A stretch of 60,203 nucleotides of DNA from Bacteroides sp. (lineage in GTDB: Bacteria > Bacteroidota > Bacteroidia > Bacteroidales > Bacteroidaceae): contig JAGATY010000082.1 in assembly GCA_017621035.1 (NCBI GenBank), forward strand, positions 1 to 60,203, written 5' to 3'. Of the stretch, positions 53,831-60,203 are shown in pieces. The position numbers were made by a program, and so were the translations under genes. Under the pieces are notes generated by a model. It was not told where the DNA came from. It worked only from the letters and a program-made list of their open reading frames with translations, and searched no databases. Position 1 is the first letter of the stretch; every line of letters begins with the position of its first letter.

Positions 53831-56263
53831 ATGAAAGTAATGAAATTCGGCGGAACATCAGTAGGTTCCGTCAGCAGTATCTTAAGTGTAAAGAAGATTG
53901 TAGAATCGGTGGAAGAACCCGTCATTGTGGTTGTTTCTGCCCTGGGAGGCATCACCGACAAGCTGATAAAGACCTCCAAAATGGCAGCCGCAGGTGATGC
54001 TGCCTACGAGAAAGAGTATAAAGAGATTGTCAATCGCCACATAGAGATGGTCTACACCGTGATTCCCGCCGGCGAAGAACGCTCGGTTTTGTTGGACAAG
54101 GTAAATGAGTTGTTGAGTGAGCTGAAGGACATCTTCCAGGGTGTCTATCTCATCAAAGACCTCTCTTCCCGCACCAGCAACACGATTGTAAGTTACGGAG
54201 AGCGACTCTCTTCCATCATCGCTGCACAGCTGACCAGTGCCGCATGGTTCGACTCCCGAGAGTTTATCAAGACCGAGAAGAAGAATTCCAAGCATCTGCT
54301 TGATGCAGAAATGACCAACCGGTTGGTACGCGAAACCTTCAAAGAACAACCCAAGCGCGTATTGGTGCCCGGCTTCATCTCTTCAGACAAGAACACGGGT
54401 GAGGTGACTAACCTGGGACGTGGTGGTTCTGACTACACAGCCGCCATCATTGCAGCAGCACTGGATGCCGATGTGCTGGAAATCTGGACCGATGTAGACG
54501 GTTTCCTCACTGCCGACCCGCGTGTTATCTCTTCCGCCTATCTGATTGACGAGCTGAGCTATGTAGAGGCAACCGAACTTTGCAACTTCGGTGCCAAGGT
54601 GGTCTATCCGCCTACCATCTATCCTGTCTGTCACAAGAACATTCCTATCCTTATTAAGAATACTTTCAATCCGGATGCACCGGGTACCATCATCAAGCAA
54701 GAGGTGTCCGACCCGGAAAACAAAGCCATCAAAGGTATCTCCTCCATCAACGACACCAGTCTGATTACCGTACAAGGCTTAGGTATGGTGGGCGTTATCG
54801 GTGTGAACTACCGCATCTTCAAGGCTTTGGCAAAGAATGGCATCAGCGTCTTCCTGGTATCACAGGCCTCTTCAGAGAACTCCACCTCCATTGGTGTACG
54901 TAATGCAGAAGCCGAGCTGGCCTGTGAGGTACTGAATGATGAGTTTGCCAAAGAGATTGAGATGGGCGAAATCTCTCCCATCACTGCCGAGAAGGAACTG
55001 GCTACCGTGGCCATTGTGGGGGAGAACATGAAGCACACCCCGGGCATTGCAGGCAAGTTGTTCGGCACGCTGGGACGCAACGGCATCAACGTGATAGCCT
55101 GTGCACAAGGTGCTTCAGAGACGAACATCTCTTTCGTGGTGGAAGGCAAGTCTCTGCGTAAGTCACTGAACGTGATTCACGACTCCTTCTTCCTCTCCGA
55201 GTACCAGGTGCTCAACATCTTCCTCTGCGGTATCGGTACCGTGGGTGGCAGTCTGATTGAGCAGATTCACAGCCAACGTCAGAAACTCATGCAGGAGAAC
55301 GGCTTGCGGCTGAATGTGGTAGGTATCATGAACTCCAAGAAAGGCCTCTTCTGTCGCGAAGGCATCAACCTCAGCCGTTACAAAGAGTTGCTGGAAGAGG
55401 AGGGTAAACCCCTCTCATTGGAAGAGATGAAGAATGAAGTGCTGGGCATGAACATCTTCAACTCCGTGTTTGTGGACTGTACTGCCAATGCCGGAGTGGC
55501 CGGTCTCTACAAAGAGTTGCTGCAGCACAACGTCTCAGTGGTAGCTGCTAACAAGATTGCCGCCTCCTCTGCTTACGAAGAGTACCGCGAGCTGAAACAG
55601 ATTGCTCGTCAACGGGGCGTGAAGTTCTTGTTCGAGACCAATGTAGGTGCCGGACTGCCCATCATCAATACCATCAACAACCTGATACATAGTGGTGACA
55701 AGATACAGAAGATTGAGGCGGTACTCAGTGGCACGCTGAACTTCATCTTCAACCGAATCAGTGCAGACACCACCTTCAGCCAGACCGTGAAGATGGCCAA
55801 GGAAGAGGGTTACTCCGAGCCCGACCCACGCATCGACCTCAGCGGTAAGGACGTTATCCGCAAGCTGGTGATTCTGGCACGTGAGGCCGGCTATCCGCTG
55901 GAGCAAGAGGATGTTGAGAAGAATCTCTTTGTTCCCGATGACTACTTCAAAGGCTCACTGGATGAGTTCTGGGCACGTGTACCTGAGCTGGATGCCGACT
56001 TCGAGGCTCGTCGCAAAGTACTGGAAGCCAACAACAAACACTGGCGCTTTGTGGCTAAACTGGAGAATGGCAAAGGCTCGGTAGGGCTGCAAGAGGTAGA
56101 CGCCACCCACCCGTTCTACGGACTGGAAGGAAGCAACAACATCATTCTGCTGACAACCGAACGCTACAACGCCTACCCCATGATGATTCAGGGTTATGGT
56201 GCCGGTGCCGACGTTACAGCAGCCGGTGTGTTTGCCGACATTATGAGCATTGCTAACGTTTAA
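53831..56263 (+). CDS. thrA: Bifunctional aspartokinase/homoserine dehydrogenase
   Basis: Fused enzyme catalysing the first and third steps from aspartate to threonine and methionine, 810 aa. The aspartokinase part (about 1-290) begins KVMKFGGTSVGSVSSI and includes GRGGSDYTAAIIAAAL and WTDVDGFLTADPRV. Two ACT domains (about 310-450) include SLITVQGLGMVGVIGV and LATVAIVGENMKHTPGIAGK; these bind the feedback inhibitor, expected to be threonine. The homoserine dehydrogenase part starts at about 460 with the NAD(P)-binding IFLCGIGTVGGSLI and has FETNVGAGLPIINTINNL and GTLNFIFNRI. First structural gene of the operon. Confidence 0.97.
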   Translation: MKVMKFGGTSVGSVSSILSVKKIVESVEEPVIVVVSALGGITDKLIKTSKMAAAGDAAYEKEYKEIVNRHIEMVYTVIPAGEERSVLLDKVNELLSELKDIFQGVYLIKDLSSRTSNTIVSYGERLSSIIAAQLTSAAWFDSREFIKTEKKNSKHLLDAEMTNRLVRETFKEQPKRVLVPGFISSDKNTGEVTNLGRGGSDYTAAIIAAALDADVLEIWTDVDGFLTADPRVISSAYLIDELSYVEATELCNFGAKVVYPPTIYPVCHKNIPILIKNTFNPDAPGTIIKQEVSDPENKAIKGISSINDTSLITVQGLGMVGVIGVNYRIFKALAKNGISVFLVSQASSENSTSIGVRNAEAELACEVLNDEFAKEIEMGEISPITAEKELATVAIVGENMKHTPGIAGKLFGTLGRNGINVIACAQGASETNISFVVEGKSLRKSLNVIHDSFFLSEYQVLNIFLCGIGTVGGSLIEQIHSQRQKLMQENGLRLNVVGIMNSKKGLFCREGINLSRYKELLEEEGKPLSLEEMKNEVLGMNIFNSVFVDCTANAGVAGLYKELLQHNVSVVAANKIAASSAYEEYRELKQIARQRGVKFLFETNVGAGLPIINTINNLIHSGDKIQKIEAVLSGTLNFIFNRISADTTFSQTVKMAKEEGYSEPDPRIDLSGKDVIRKLVILAREAGYPLEQEDVEKNLFVPDDYFKGSLDEFWARVPELDADFEARRKVLEANNKHWRFVAKLENGKGSVGLQEVDATHPFYGLEGSNNIILLTTERYNAYPMMIQGYGAGADVTAAGVFADIMSIANV

Positions 56264-56267
56264 TCTT

Positions 56268-56351
56268 AATGAAGAATGAAGAATAAAGAATGAAGAATTA
56301 CCTTTCGGGTTTCCGCATTCTTAATTCTTCATTCTTAATTCTTCATTCATC
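56268..56351. repeat. 7-bp repeat hairpin between thrA and apgM
   Basis: The left arm has heptads AATGAAG, AATGAAG, AATAAAG, AATGAAG from 56268. The right arm has CATTCTT, AATTCTT, CATTCTT, AATTCTT, CATTCAT from 56316, complementary to the left. The loop is about 20 nt including CTTTCGGGTTTCC. The right arm ends one base before the apgM ATG. Confidence 0.85.
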
Positions 56352-57566
56352 ATGAAGCATATCATCATATTGGGTGACGGCATGGCCGACTGGGCTGTTT
56401 CCTCCTTAGGGGGTAAGACGTTGCTACAAGCCGCAAATACGCCTTACATGGACAAACTGGCTCGCATGGGTCGCAATGGCCGGCTGATTACCGTAGCCCC
56501 GGGATTCCATCCGGGCAGTGAGGTAGCCAACATGTCTGTACTTGGCTACAATCTTCCGAAAGTGTATGAGGGCAGAGGACCGCTGGAAGCAGCCAGCATA
56601 GGTGTGGAGCTGCAACCGGGCGAACTGGCCTTACGCTGTAACATCATCTGTGTGGAAGACGAAAAGATTAAGAACCACTCTGCCGGCCACATCACTACCG
56701 AAGAGGCCGACGTGCTGGTGAAGTATCTGCAGAAAGAACTGGGCGATGAGCGCGTGCGTTTCCATACCGGTGTGCAATATCGTCATCTGCTGGTGATTAA
56801 AGGAGGTGACAAACGCATTGCCTGCACGCCTCCCCACGACGTGCCGCTACAACCGTTCCGCCCGCTGCTAGTGAAGCCACAGGTTCCCGAAGCAGAGGAG
56901 ACGGCCAACCTCATCAACAACCTGATTCTTCGTTCTCAAGAGTTACTGAAGAGCCACCCGCTCAACCTGAAGCGCATGGCCGAAGGCAAAGACCCGGCCA
57001 ACAGCATCTGGCCTTGGGGTGGTGGCTACAGGCCACAGATGGAGCTGCTCTCTGAGAAGTTTCCGCAAGTGAAACGGGGAGCTGTCATCTCTGCCGTAGA
57101 CCTGATACGTGGTATTGGTCATTATGCCGGACTTCGCAGGTTGGAGGTAGAGGGCGCAACCGGTCTTTACGACACCAATTATGAGAACAAGGTGCAAGCT
57201 GCCCTGGAGGCACTGAAGACAGACGACTTTGTCTATCTGCACATTGAGGCCAGTGACGAAGCCGGGCACGAGGGAAACATTCCGCTGAAGATGCAAACCA
57301 TCGAGAACCTGGACAAGCGGGCAGTTGGCCCTATCTATGAGGCAGTCAAGGATTGGCCGGAGCCGGTAGCCATCGCTGTCTTGCCCGACCACCCCACCCC
57401 ATGTGCCTACCGCACACACACGGCAGAGCCGGTTCCTTTCTTCATCTGGTACCCCGGCATTGAACCGGATGAGGTGGAGACCTTTGACGAAGTGGCCGCC
57501 TGCAACGGTTCCTACGGTCTGCTGAAAGAGGATCAATTCATTAACGCATTTATGAAAGACAGCTAA
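56352..57566 (+). CDS. ApgM-type protein; probable homoserine kinase
   Basis: Alkaline-phosphatase-superfamily protein of the archaeal-type cofactor-independent phosphoglycerate mutase family, 404 aa. IILGDGMADW carries the first metal-binding Asp. SEVANMSVLGYN holds the Ser that is phosphorylated in relatives, VYEGRGPLEAASIGV and YLHIEASDEAGHEGN follow, and AVLPDHPTPCAYRTHTAEPV carries the last metal site. It lies between thrA and thrC, where thrB is expected; no GHMP-type ThrB is in the window. This context argues that it phosphorylates homoserine rather than isomerising phosphoglycerate. Family membership is firm; the specific reaction is inferred. Confidence 0.88.
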   Translation: MKHIIILGDGMADWAVSSLGGKTLLQAANTPYMDKLARMGRNGRLITVAPGFHPGSEVANMSVLGYNLPKVYEGRGPLEAASIGVELQPGELALRCNIICVEDEKIKNHSAGHITTEEADVLVKYLQKELGDERVRFHTGVQYRHLLVIKGGDKRIACTPPHDVPLQPFRPLLVKPQVPEAEETANLINNLILRSQELLKSHPLNLKRMAEGKDPANSIWPWGGGYRPQMELLSEKFPQVKRGAVISAVDLIRGIGHYAGLRRLEVEGATGLYDTNYENKVQAALEALKTDDFVYLHIEASDEAGHEGNIPLKMQTIENLDKRAVGPIYEAVKDWPEPVAIAVLPDHPTPCAYRTHTAEPVPFFIWYPGIEPDEVETFDEVAACNGSYGLLKEDQFINAFMKDS

Positions 57567-57586
57567 CAGCACCAACTTTCACAAAT

Positions 57587-57628
57587 CATAATTCATAATT
57601 CACAATTCACAATTCATAATTCAACATG
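57587..57628. repeat. 7-bp repeats CATAATT running into the thrC start
   Basis: Heptads start at 57587, 57594, 57601, 57608, 57615 and 57622 (CATAATT, CATAATT, CACAATT, CACAATT, CATAATT, CAACATG). The last one includes the thrC ATG. Nearly the same motif as at 48714-48755. Confidence 0.85.
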
Positions 57629-58933
57629 AACTACTACAGTACCAACCGCCAAGCCCCTGAAGCCAGCCTGGAAGAGGCTGTTGTGAAAGGCTTGGCTTCC
57701 GATAAGGGTTTATTCATGCCCTACACCATCAAACCTCTTCCGCAATCCTTCTATGACAACATCGAGAATCTTATTTTTCAAGAGATTGCCTACCAAGTGG
57801 CTGATGCCTTCTTTGGTGAAGATGTGCCGGCCGACACCCTGAAACAGATTGTCTACGACACCCTCTCTTTCGACGTGCCGCTGGTACCTGTCAGCAAAGA
57901 CATCTACTCGCTGGAACTGTTCCACGGGCCTACCCTGGCATTTAAAGATGTAGGTGGCCGCTTCATGGCTCGCCTGCTCGGTTACTTCATCCGCAAAGAG
58001 GGCAAGAAGCAGGTCAATGTGCTGGTAGCCACCTCCGGCGACACTGGTAGTGCGGTAGCCAACGGTTTCCTCGGGGTGGAAGGTATCCACGTCTATGTGC
58101 TCTATCCCAAAGGAAAGGTGAGCGAGATACAAGAGAAGCAATTCACCACCCTGGGGCGCAACATCACAGCACTGGAGGTGGAGGGCACCTTCGACGACTG
58201 TCAGGCTCTGGTGAAGTCTGCCTTTATGGATGAAGAGCTGAACCAACACCTGTTGCTCACCAGCGCCAACTCCATCAATGTAGCCCGCTTCCTGCCGCAA
58301 GCCTTCTACTACTTCTATGCCTATGCCCAGTGGAAGAAGCTGCATACCGACAACAGGTCACTCGTGTTCTGCGTACCCAGCGGTAACTTTGGCAACATCA
58401 CGGCCGGACTGTTTGGCAAACGGATGGGACTGCCTGCCGCTCGCTTCATTGCAGCCAACAACCGAAACGACATCTTCTTCCAGTACCTCCGTACCGGCAT
58501 CTATGCCCCACGTCCCTCAGTGGCCACCATTGCCAACGCCATGGATGTGGGAGCACCCAGTAACTTTGCCCGTGTGCTGGATCTCTACGGGAACAGTCAT
58601 GCCGCCATCTGCTCCGACATCAGTGGCGCGACCTACACCGACGAGCAGATTGCCGACACCATGCGCCAGGTGTGGAAAGAACACCAATACCTGCTCGACC
58701 CACACGGAGCCTGTGGTTATCGCGCCCAGCAAGAGGGCTTACAGCCGGGCGAGAGTGGTATCTTCCTGGAGACAGCCCATCCGGCCAAGTTCAAAGATAC
58801 CGTAGAAGGCATCATCGGCAGCCCCGTGCAGATTCCGGAAAAGCTGCAGGCATTCATGCAAGGCGAGAAACAATCCGTCCCCATGAGCAAGCAGTTTGCC
58901 GACTTCAAACAGTACCTGCTGACGAAGGCCTGA
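57626..58933 (+). CDS. thrC: Threonine synthase
   Basis: PLP enzyme converting O-phosphohomoserine to threonine, 435 aa. The N-terminal YYSTNRQAPEASLEEAVVKG, FHGPTLAFKDVGGRFMARLL with the PLP-binding Lys (about residue 108), VATSGDTGSAVANGF with the PLP phosphate contacts, and VPSGNFGNITAGLFGKRMGL are typical of the ThrC family. Last gene of thrA-apgM-thrC; a strong terminator follows. Confidence 0.96.
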   Translation: MNYYSTNRQAPEASLEEAVVKGLASDKGLFMPYTIKPLPQSFYDNIENLIFQEIAYQVADAFFGEDVPADTLKQIVYDTLSFDVPLVPVSKDIYSLELFHGPTLAFKDVGGRFMARLLGYFIRKEGKKQVNVLVATSGDTGSAVANGFLGVEGIHVYVLYPKGKVSEIQEKQFTTLGRNITALEVEGTFDDCQALVKSAFMDEELNQHLLLTSANSINVARFLPQAFYYFYAYAQWKKLHTDNRSLVFCVPSGNFGNITAGLFGKRMGLPAARFIAANNRNDIFFQYLRTGIYAPRPSVATIANAMDVGAPSNFARVLDLYGNSHAAICSDISGATYTDEQIADTMRQVWKEHQYLLDPHGACGYRAQQEGLQPGESGIFLETAHPAKFKDTVEGIIGSPVQIPEKLQAFMQGEKQSVPMSKQFADFKQYLLTKA

Positions 58934-58973
58934 TGCAGTTAGCAATTTGACACTTTGCATATCAAACCGCCTG

Positions 58974-59034
58974 AGAATCGCGTATTTCCAACCAACCTGA
59001 CCCTTGGTAGAAAATACGCGATTCTGTTTTTACT
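58974..59034 (+). terminator. Terminator of the threonine operon
   Basis: A perfect 14-bp stem AGAATCGCGTATTT (58974-58987)/AAATACGCGATTCT (59012-59025), extended by CCAA/TTGG, then GTTTTTACT. Confidence 0.92.
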
Positions 59035-59150
59035 ATCTCCCTATCATACAAACAGATAGCGCATTATTTAACTAAAATCGGCTCAAAAACAGAATCTGTT
59101 TTGCGGCCTTTTAAAGCCCCCAGACGCTCATTACGCCTTTCCCGTTTCTT

Positions 59151-59252
59151 CCACACAAGTGTGGCATCTACTCCACACAAGCACGGCAGTTGCTCCACAC
59201 TTGTGTGGAAAAAATCCCGCACTTGTGTGGAGCAACCACCGTACAAGCATTT
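59151..59252. repeat. 22-bp palindrome array, 5 units (CCACACAAGTGTGG)
   Basis: Units start at 59151, 59173, 59195, 59217 and 59239. The cores are CCACACAAGTGTGG, CCACACAAGCACGG, CCACACTTGTGTGG, CCGCACTTGTGTGG and a decayed CCGTACAAGC. The first and third are perfect palindromes of each other with AA or TT at the centre; spacers are 8 nt. A separate palindrome AAAACAGA-A-TCTGTTTT is at 59085-59101. The 270 bp that follow (59253-59523) show nothing recognised. Confidence 0.9.
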
Positions 59253-59523
59253 TCCGCATAAACATCCGGTTTCATCCTCACTTTTCACCCGTATTCTGAA
59301 TCAATATTCACTTTCCGGAAGCTTTTCTTTGCTAGTTTGGCCAATTCTAAAAAGAGCATGTCAGCAAAACCCGACTTTTGCTGACACGCGGATAGGGGAA
59401 TAGGGAGAAATAGGTTACCTTGTGACACAGATATCATTCACCGTACCCAGGAACTAGCCAACCACTCTTTTAAATAAGCTTTCACAAGAAATCAATGCTT
59501 TCCTTATCAATACTTTTTTGCTC

Positions 59524-59673
59524 TAATGCACATAAAATGCAACTTTTGCACTTTCTTAATGCACATAAAGTGCAAGAAATTAAGAATCCTAATGCATATA
59601 AAGTGCAACTTTTACATTTCTCTAATGCACATAAAATGCAAGAAATGGAGAGGTCTAATGCACATAAAGTGCA
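59524..59673. repeat. 33-bp array, 5 units (TAATGCACATAAARTGCA)
   Basis: An 18-nt core starts at 59524, 59557, 59590, 59623 and 59656, exactly 33 bp apart. Two cores contain the hairpin TGCAC-ATAAA-GTGCA. The 15-nt spacers alternate between an ACTTTT.. type and an AGAAA.. type, so a 66-bp superperiod is visible. Because 33 is divisible by 3, both strands stay open and read as 11-residue repeats. Confidence 0.9.
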
Positions 59674-59801
59674 GAAAACTGAGGTAACAGAAATAAGCAG
59701 AAGCAATAGAAAGCATTCCCCCGAAAGAGTCCGGGATTTCCCCAAATCCCGAATATCATCACTTTTCTCCAACTTTATAACTCTCTTTCTCCAACATCTC
59801 T

Positions 59802-59809
59802 TATCTTTG
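59802..59809 (+). promoter_or_regulatory. -7 box upstream of a small open frame
   Basis: TATCTTTG, a perfect -7 box, 24 bp before ATG 59834. No convincing -33 box. Confidence 0.45.
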
Positions 59810-59833
59810 CCTTCGCGATAGGCAGGAAACAAT

Positions 59834-59968
59834 ATGAAAACCACACCCCTATCAAAGCAAAGCTATACCAACGCCGTATCAAGGCCGTACCAACGCCGTA
59901 CCAAGTCCGTTCCTATAGAAACGGAGAAGAAGCTGGGAGGACAAGGAGGGGATATGGCGGGAATATAG
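59834..59968 (+). CDS. Possible 44-residue small protein
   Basis: The open frame starts MKTTPLSKQSYTNAVSRPYQ and runs 44 codons to TAG at 59966. It is basic, with no membrane segment or motif known to me. Its middle is encoded by the 11-bp repeat at 59866-59909. The only support is the promoter-like TATCTTTG at the right distance; it could be non-coding. Confidence 0.3.
   Translation: MKTTPLSKQSYTNAVSRPYQRRTKSVPIETEKKLGGQGGDMAGI
59866..59909. repeat. 11-bp repeats TACCAACGCCG
   Basis: Four units start at 59866, 59877, 59888 and 59899: TACCAACGCCG, TATCAAGGCCG, TACCAACGCCG, TACCAAGTCCG. Alternate units are most alike, so a 22-bp period is also visible. Confidence 0.75.
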
Positions 59969-60023
59969 AGAAGAGAAGTAGTAGATTTAAAGAAAGAAAC
60001 TAGCAATATTATAGGTAATTACA

Positions 60024-60054
60024 TAAATTTGTCCCAATCCATAACAATATGGAT
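60024..60054 (+). promoter_or_regulatory. -7-like box and small hairpin
   Basis: TAAATTTG (60024-60031) fits TAnnTTTG. A 7-bp stem ATCCATA (60037-60043)/TATGGAT (60048-60054) begins at the expected transcription start. Together with the terminator at 60062-60100 this could define an RNA of about 60 nt. Confidence 0.3.
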
Positions 60055-60061
60055 GGTTCTC

Positions 60062-60100
60062 AATGAGGGTGTGTCAAAAATCGGCACGCCCTCATTTTTT
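60062..60100 (+). terminator. Terminator-like hairpin
   Basis: AATGAGGGTGTG (60062-60073) pairs with CACGCCCTCATT (60085-60096), with one G-T mismatch in 12, followed by TTTT. It may shield the element to its right from incoming transcription. Confidence 0.7.
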
Positions 60101-60132
60101 ATCACAAAGCCCCTACTTTCACAAGCAAGGAC

Positions 60133-60163
60133 TTTGGTATATCCTAAAGTTTTCGTATCTTTA
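60133..60163 (+). promoter_or_regulatory. Promoter of the gene at the right edge
   Basis: TTTG at 60133-60136, 19 bp, then TATCTTTA at 60156-60163, one base from consensus. The spacing is canonical. The ATG at 60183 is 20 bp downstream. Confidence 0.6.
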
Positions 60164-60182
60164 GGCATACAAAAAATTCACT

Positions 60183-60203
60183 ATGCCAAAGATACATCAT
60201 ATT
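60183..60203 (+). CDS. Partial gene at window edge (start only)
   Basis: Seven codons, MPKIHHI, are visible before the window ends. The promoter and position suggest a real start, perhaps of a transposase. Nothing can be said about the family. Confidence 0.4.

Larger units (their letters stand above)
60067..60203 (+). mobile_element. Possible left end of an insertion sequence (cut by window)
   Basis: GGGTGTGTCAAAAATC resembles terminal repeats I associate with some Bacteroidetes insertion sequences. A hairpin terminator, a good promoter and an ATG follow within 120 bp, the usual layout of an IS left end. The right end is outside the window, so neither the inverted repeat nor a target duplication can be confirmed. 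Confidence 0.35.

Noticed and set aside
53695-53979. Minus-strand frame of 94 aa across the thrA start
   Set aside because: It is antisense to the thrA start and leader, without a promoter or recognisable motif.
59524-59673. CRISPR array
   Set aside because: Repeats of 18 nt and spacers of 15 nt are too short, spacers fall into two repeated types and are not unique, and no cas genes are in the window.
59482-59844. Overlapping open frames on both strands (108 and 120 aa) with 11-residue repeats
   Set aside because: They arise because the 33-bp repeat period is a multiple of three and the units lack stops. No start signals or conserved domain support a protein, and both strands cannot be equally real.

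Overview
The window looks like chromosomal DNA of a Bacteroides-type bacterium (order Bacteroidales). Four things point there. Many genes carry a -7 box of the form TAnnTTTG at a sensible distance. Start codons follow A/T-rich leaders without Shine-Dalgarno sequences. The gene content is typical of the group: fused aspartokinase-homoserine dehydrogenase, lipoprotein-type TamA partner of TamB, HU-HIG-type DNA-binding protein, DUF3822 and DUF5683 proteins, and a Bacteroidetes tyrosine recombinase. Protein families were recognised by eye from motifs, not by database search.

Layout, left to right. 0.2-1.4 kb: a tyrosine recombinase, perhaps the edge of a mobile element to the left. 1.5-4.2 kb (-): pdxJ-exbB-exbD-tonB. 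4.3-5.2 kb: nadK, then 0.9 kb of intergenic DNA with an inverted-repeat element, a seven-unit 22-bp array and tRNA-Gln(CTG). 6.1-9.4 kb: rsfS-ftsH-cdsA. 9.4-10.5 kb: two A/T-rich secreted hypothetical proteins that look like an accessory insertion. 10.6-12.6 kb (-): surE-lpxB. 12.8-14.1 kb: DUF456 protein and an HU-like protein. 14.3-20.4 kb: parA-parB-DUF5683-lytic transglycosylase-spoT. 20.4-26 kb: MerR regulator, RecD-like helicase, a hypothetical protein, DUF3822, rsmD, cardiolipin synthase. 26.3-31 kb: an outer-membrane beta-barrel protein, a small membrane protein, aroB. 31.4-38.4 kb: tamB and its outer-membrane lipoprotein partner. 38.4-43.9 kb: nucleotidyltransferase, ABC-F ATPase, M13 peptidase. 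44.7-52.1 kb: purH, then the rod-shape operon mreB-mreC-mreD-mrdA-rodA. 52.3-53.3 kb (-): ansA. 53.5-58.9 kb: a threonine operon with a Thr-rich leader peptide, thrA, an ApgM-type protein in the place of thrB, and thrC. 58.9-60.2 kb: repeat-dense DNA ending in what may be the left edge of an insertion sequence.

The genes are mostly housekeeping; the unusual material lies between them. At least seven intergenic arrays of short, mostly palindromic units differ in sequence from place to place but share the same exact 22-bp period. Related arrays have periods of 21, 33 and 11 bp. A second class, 7-bp A/T-rich tandem repeats, runs up to or near the start codons of the ABC-F gene, mreB, mrdA, apgM and thrC. 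An 84-bp element with 20-bp inverted repeats occurs twice. The threonine operon has a leader peptide with six threonine codons that overlaps a possible terminator.
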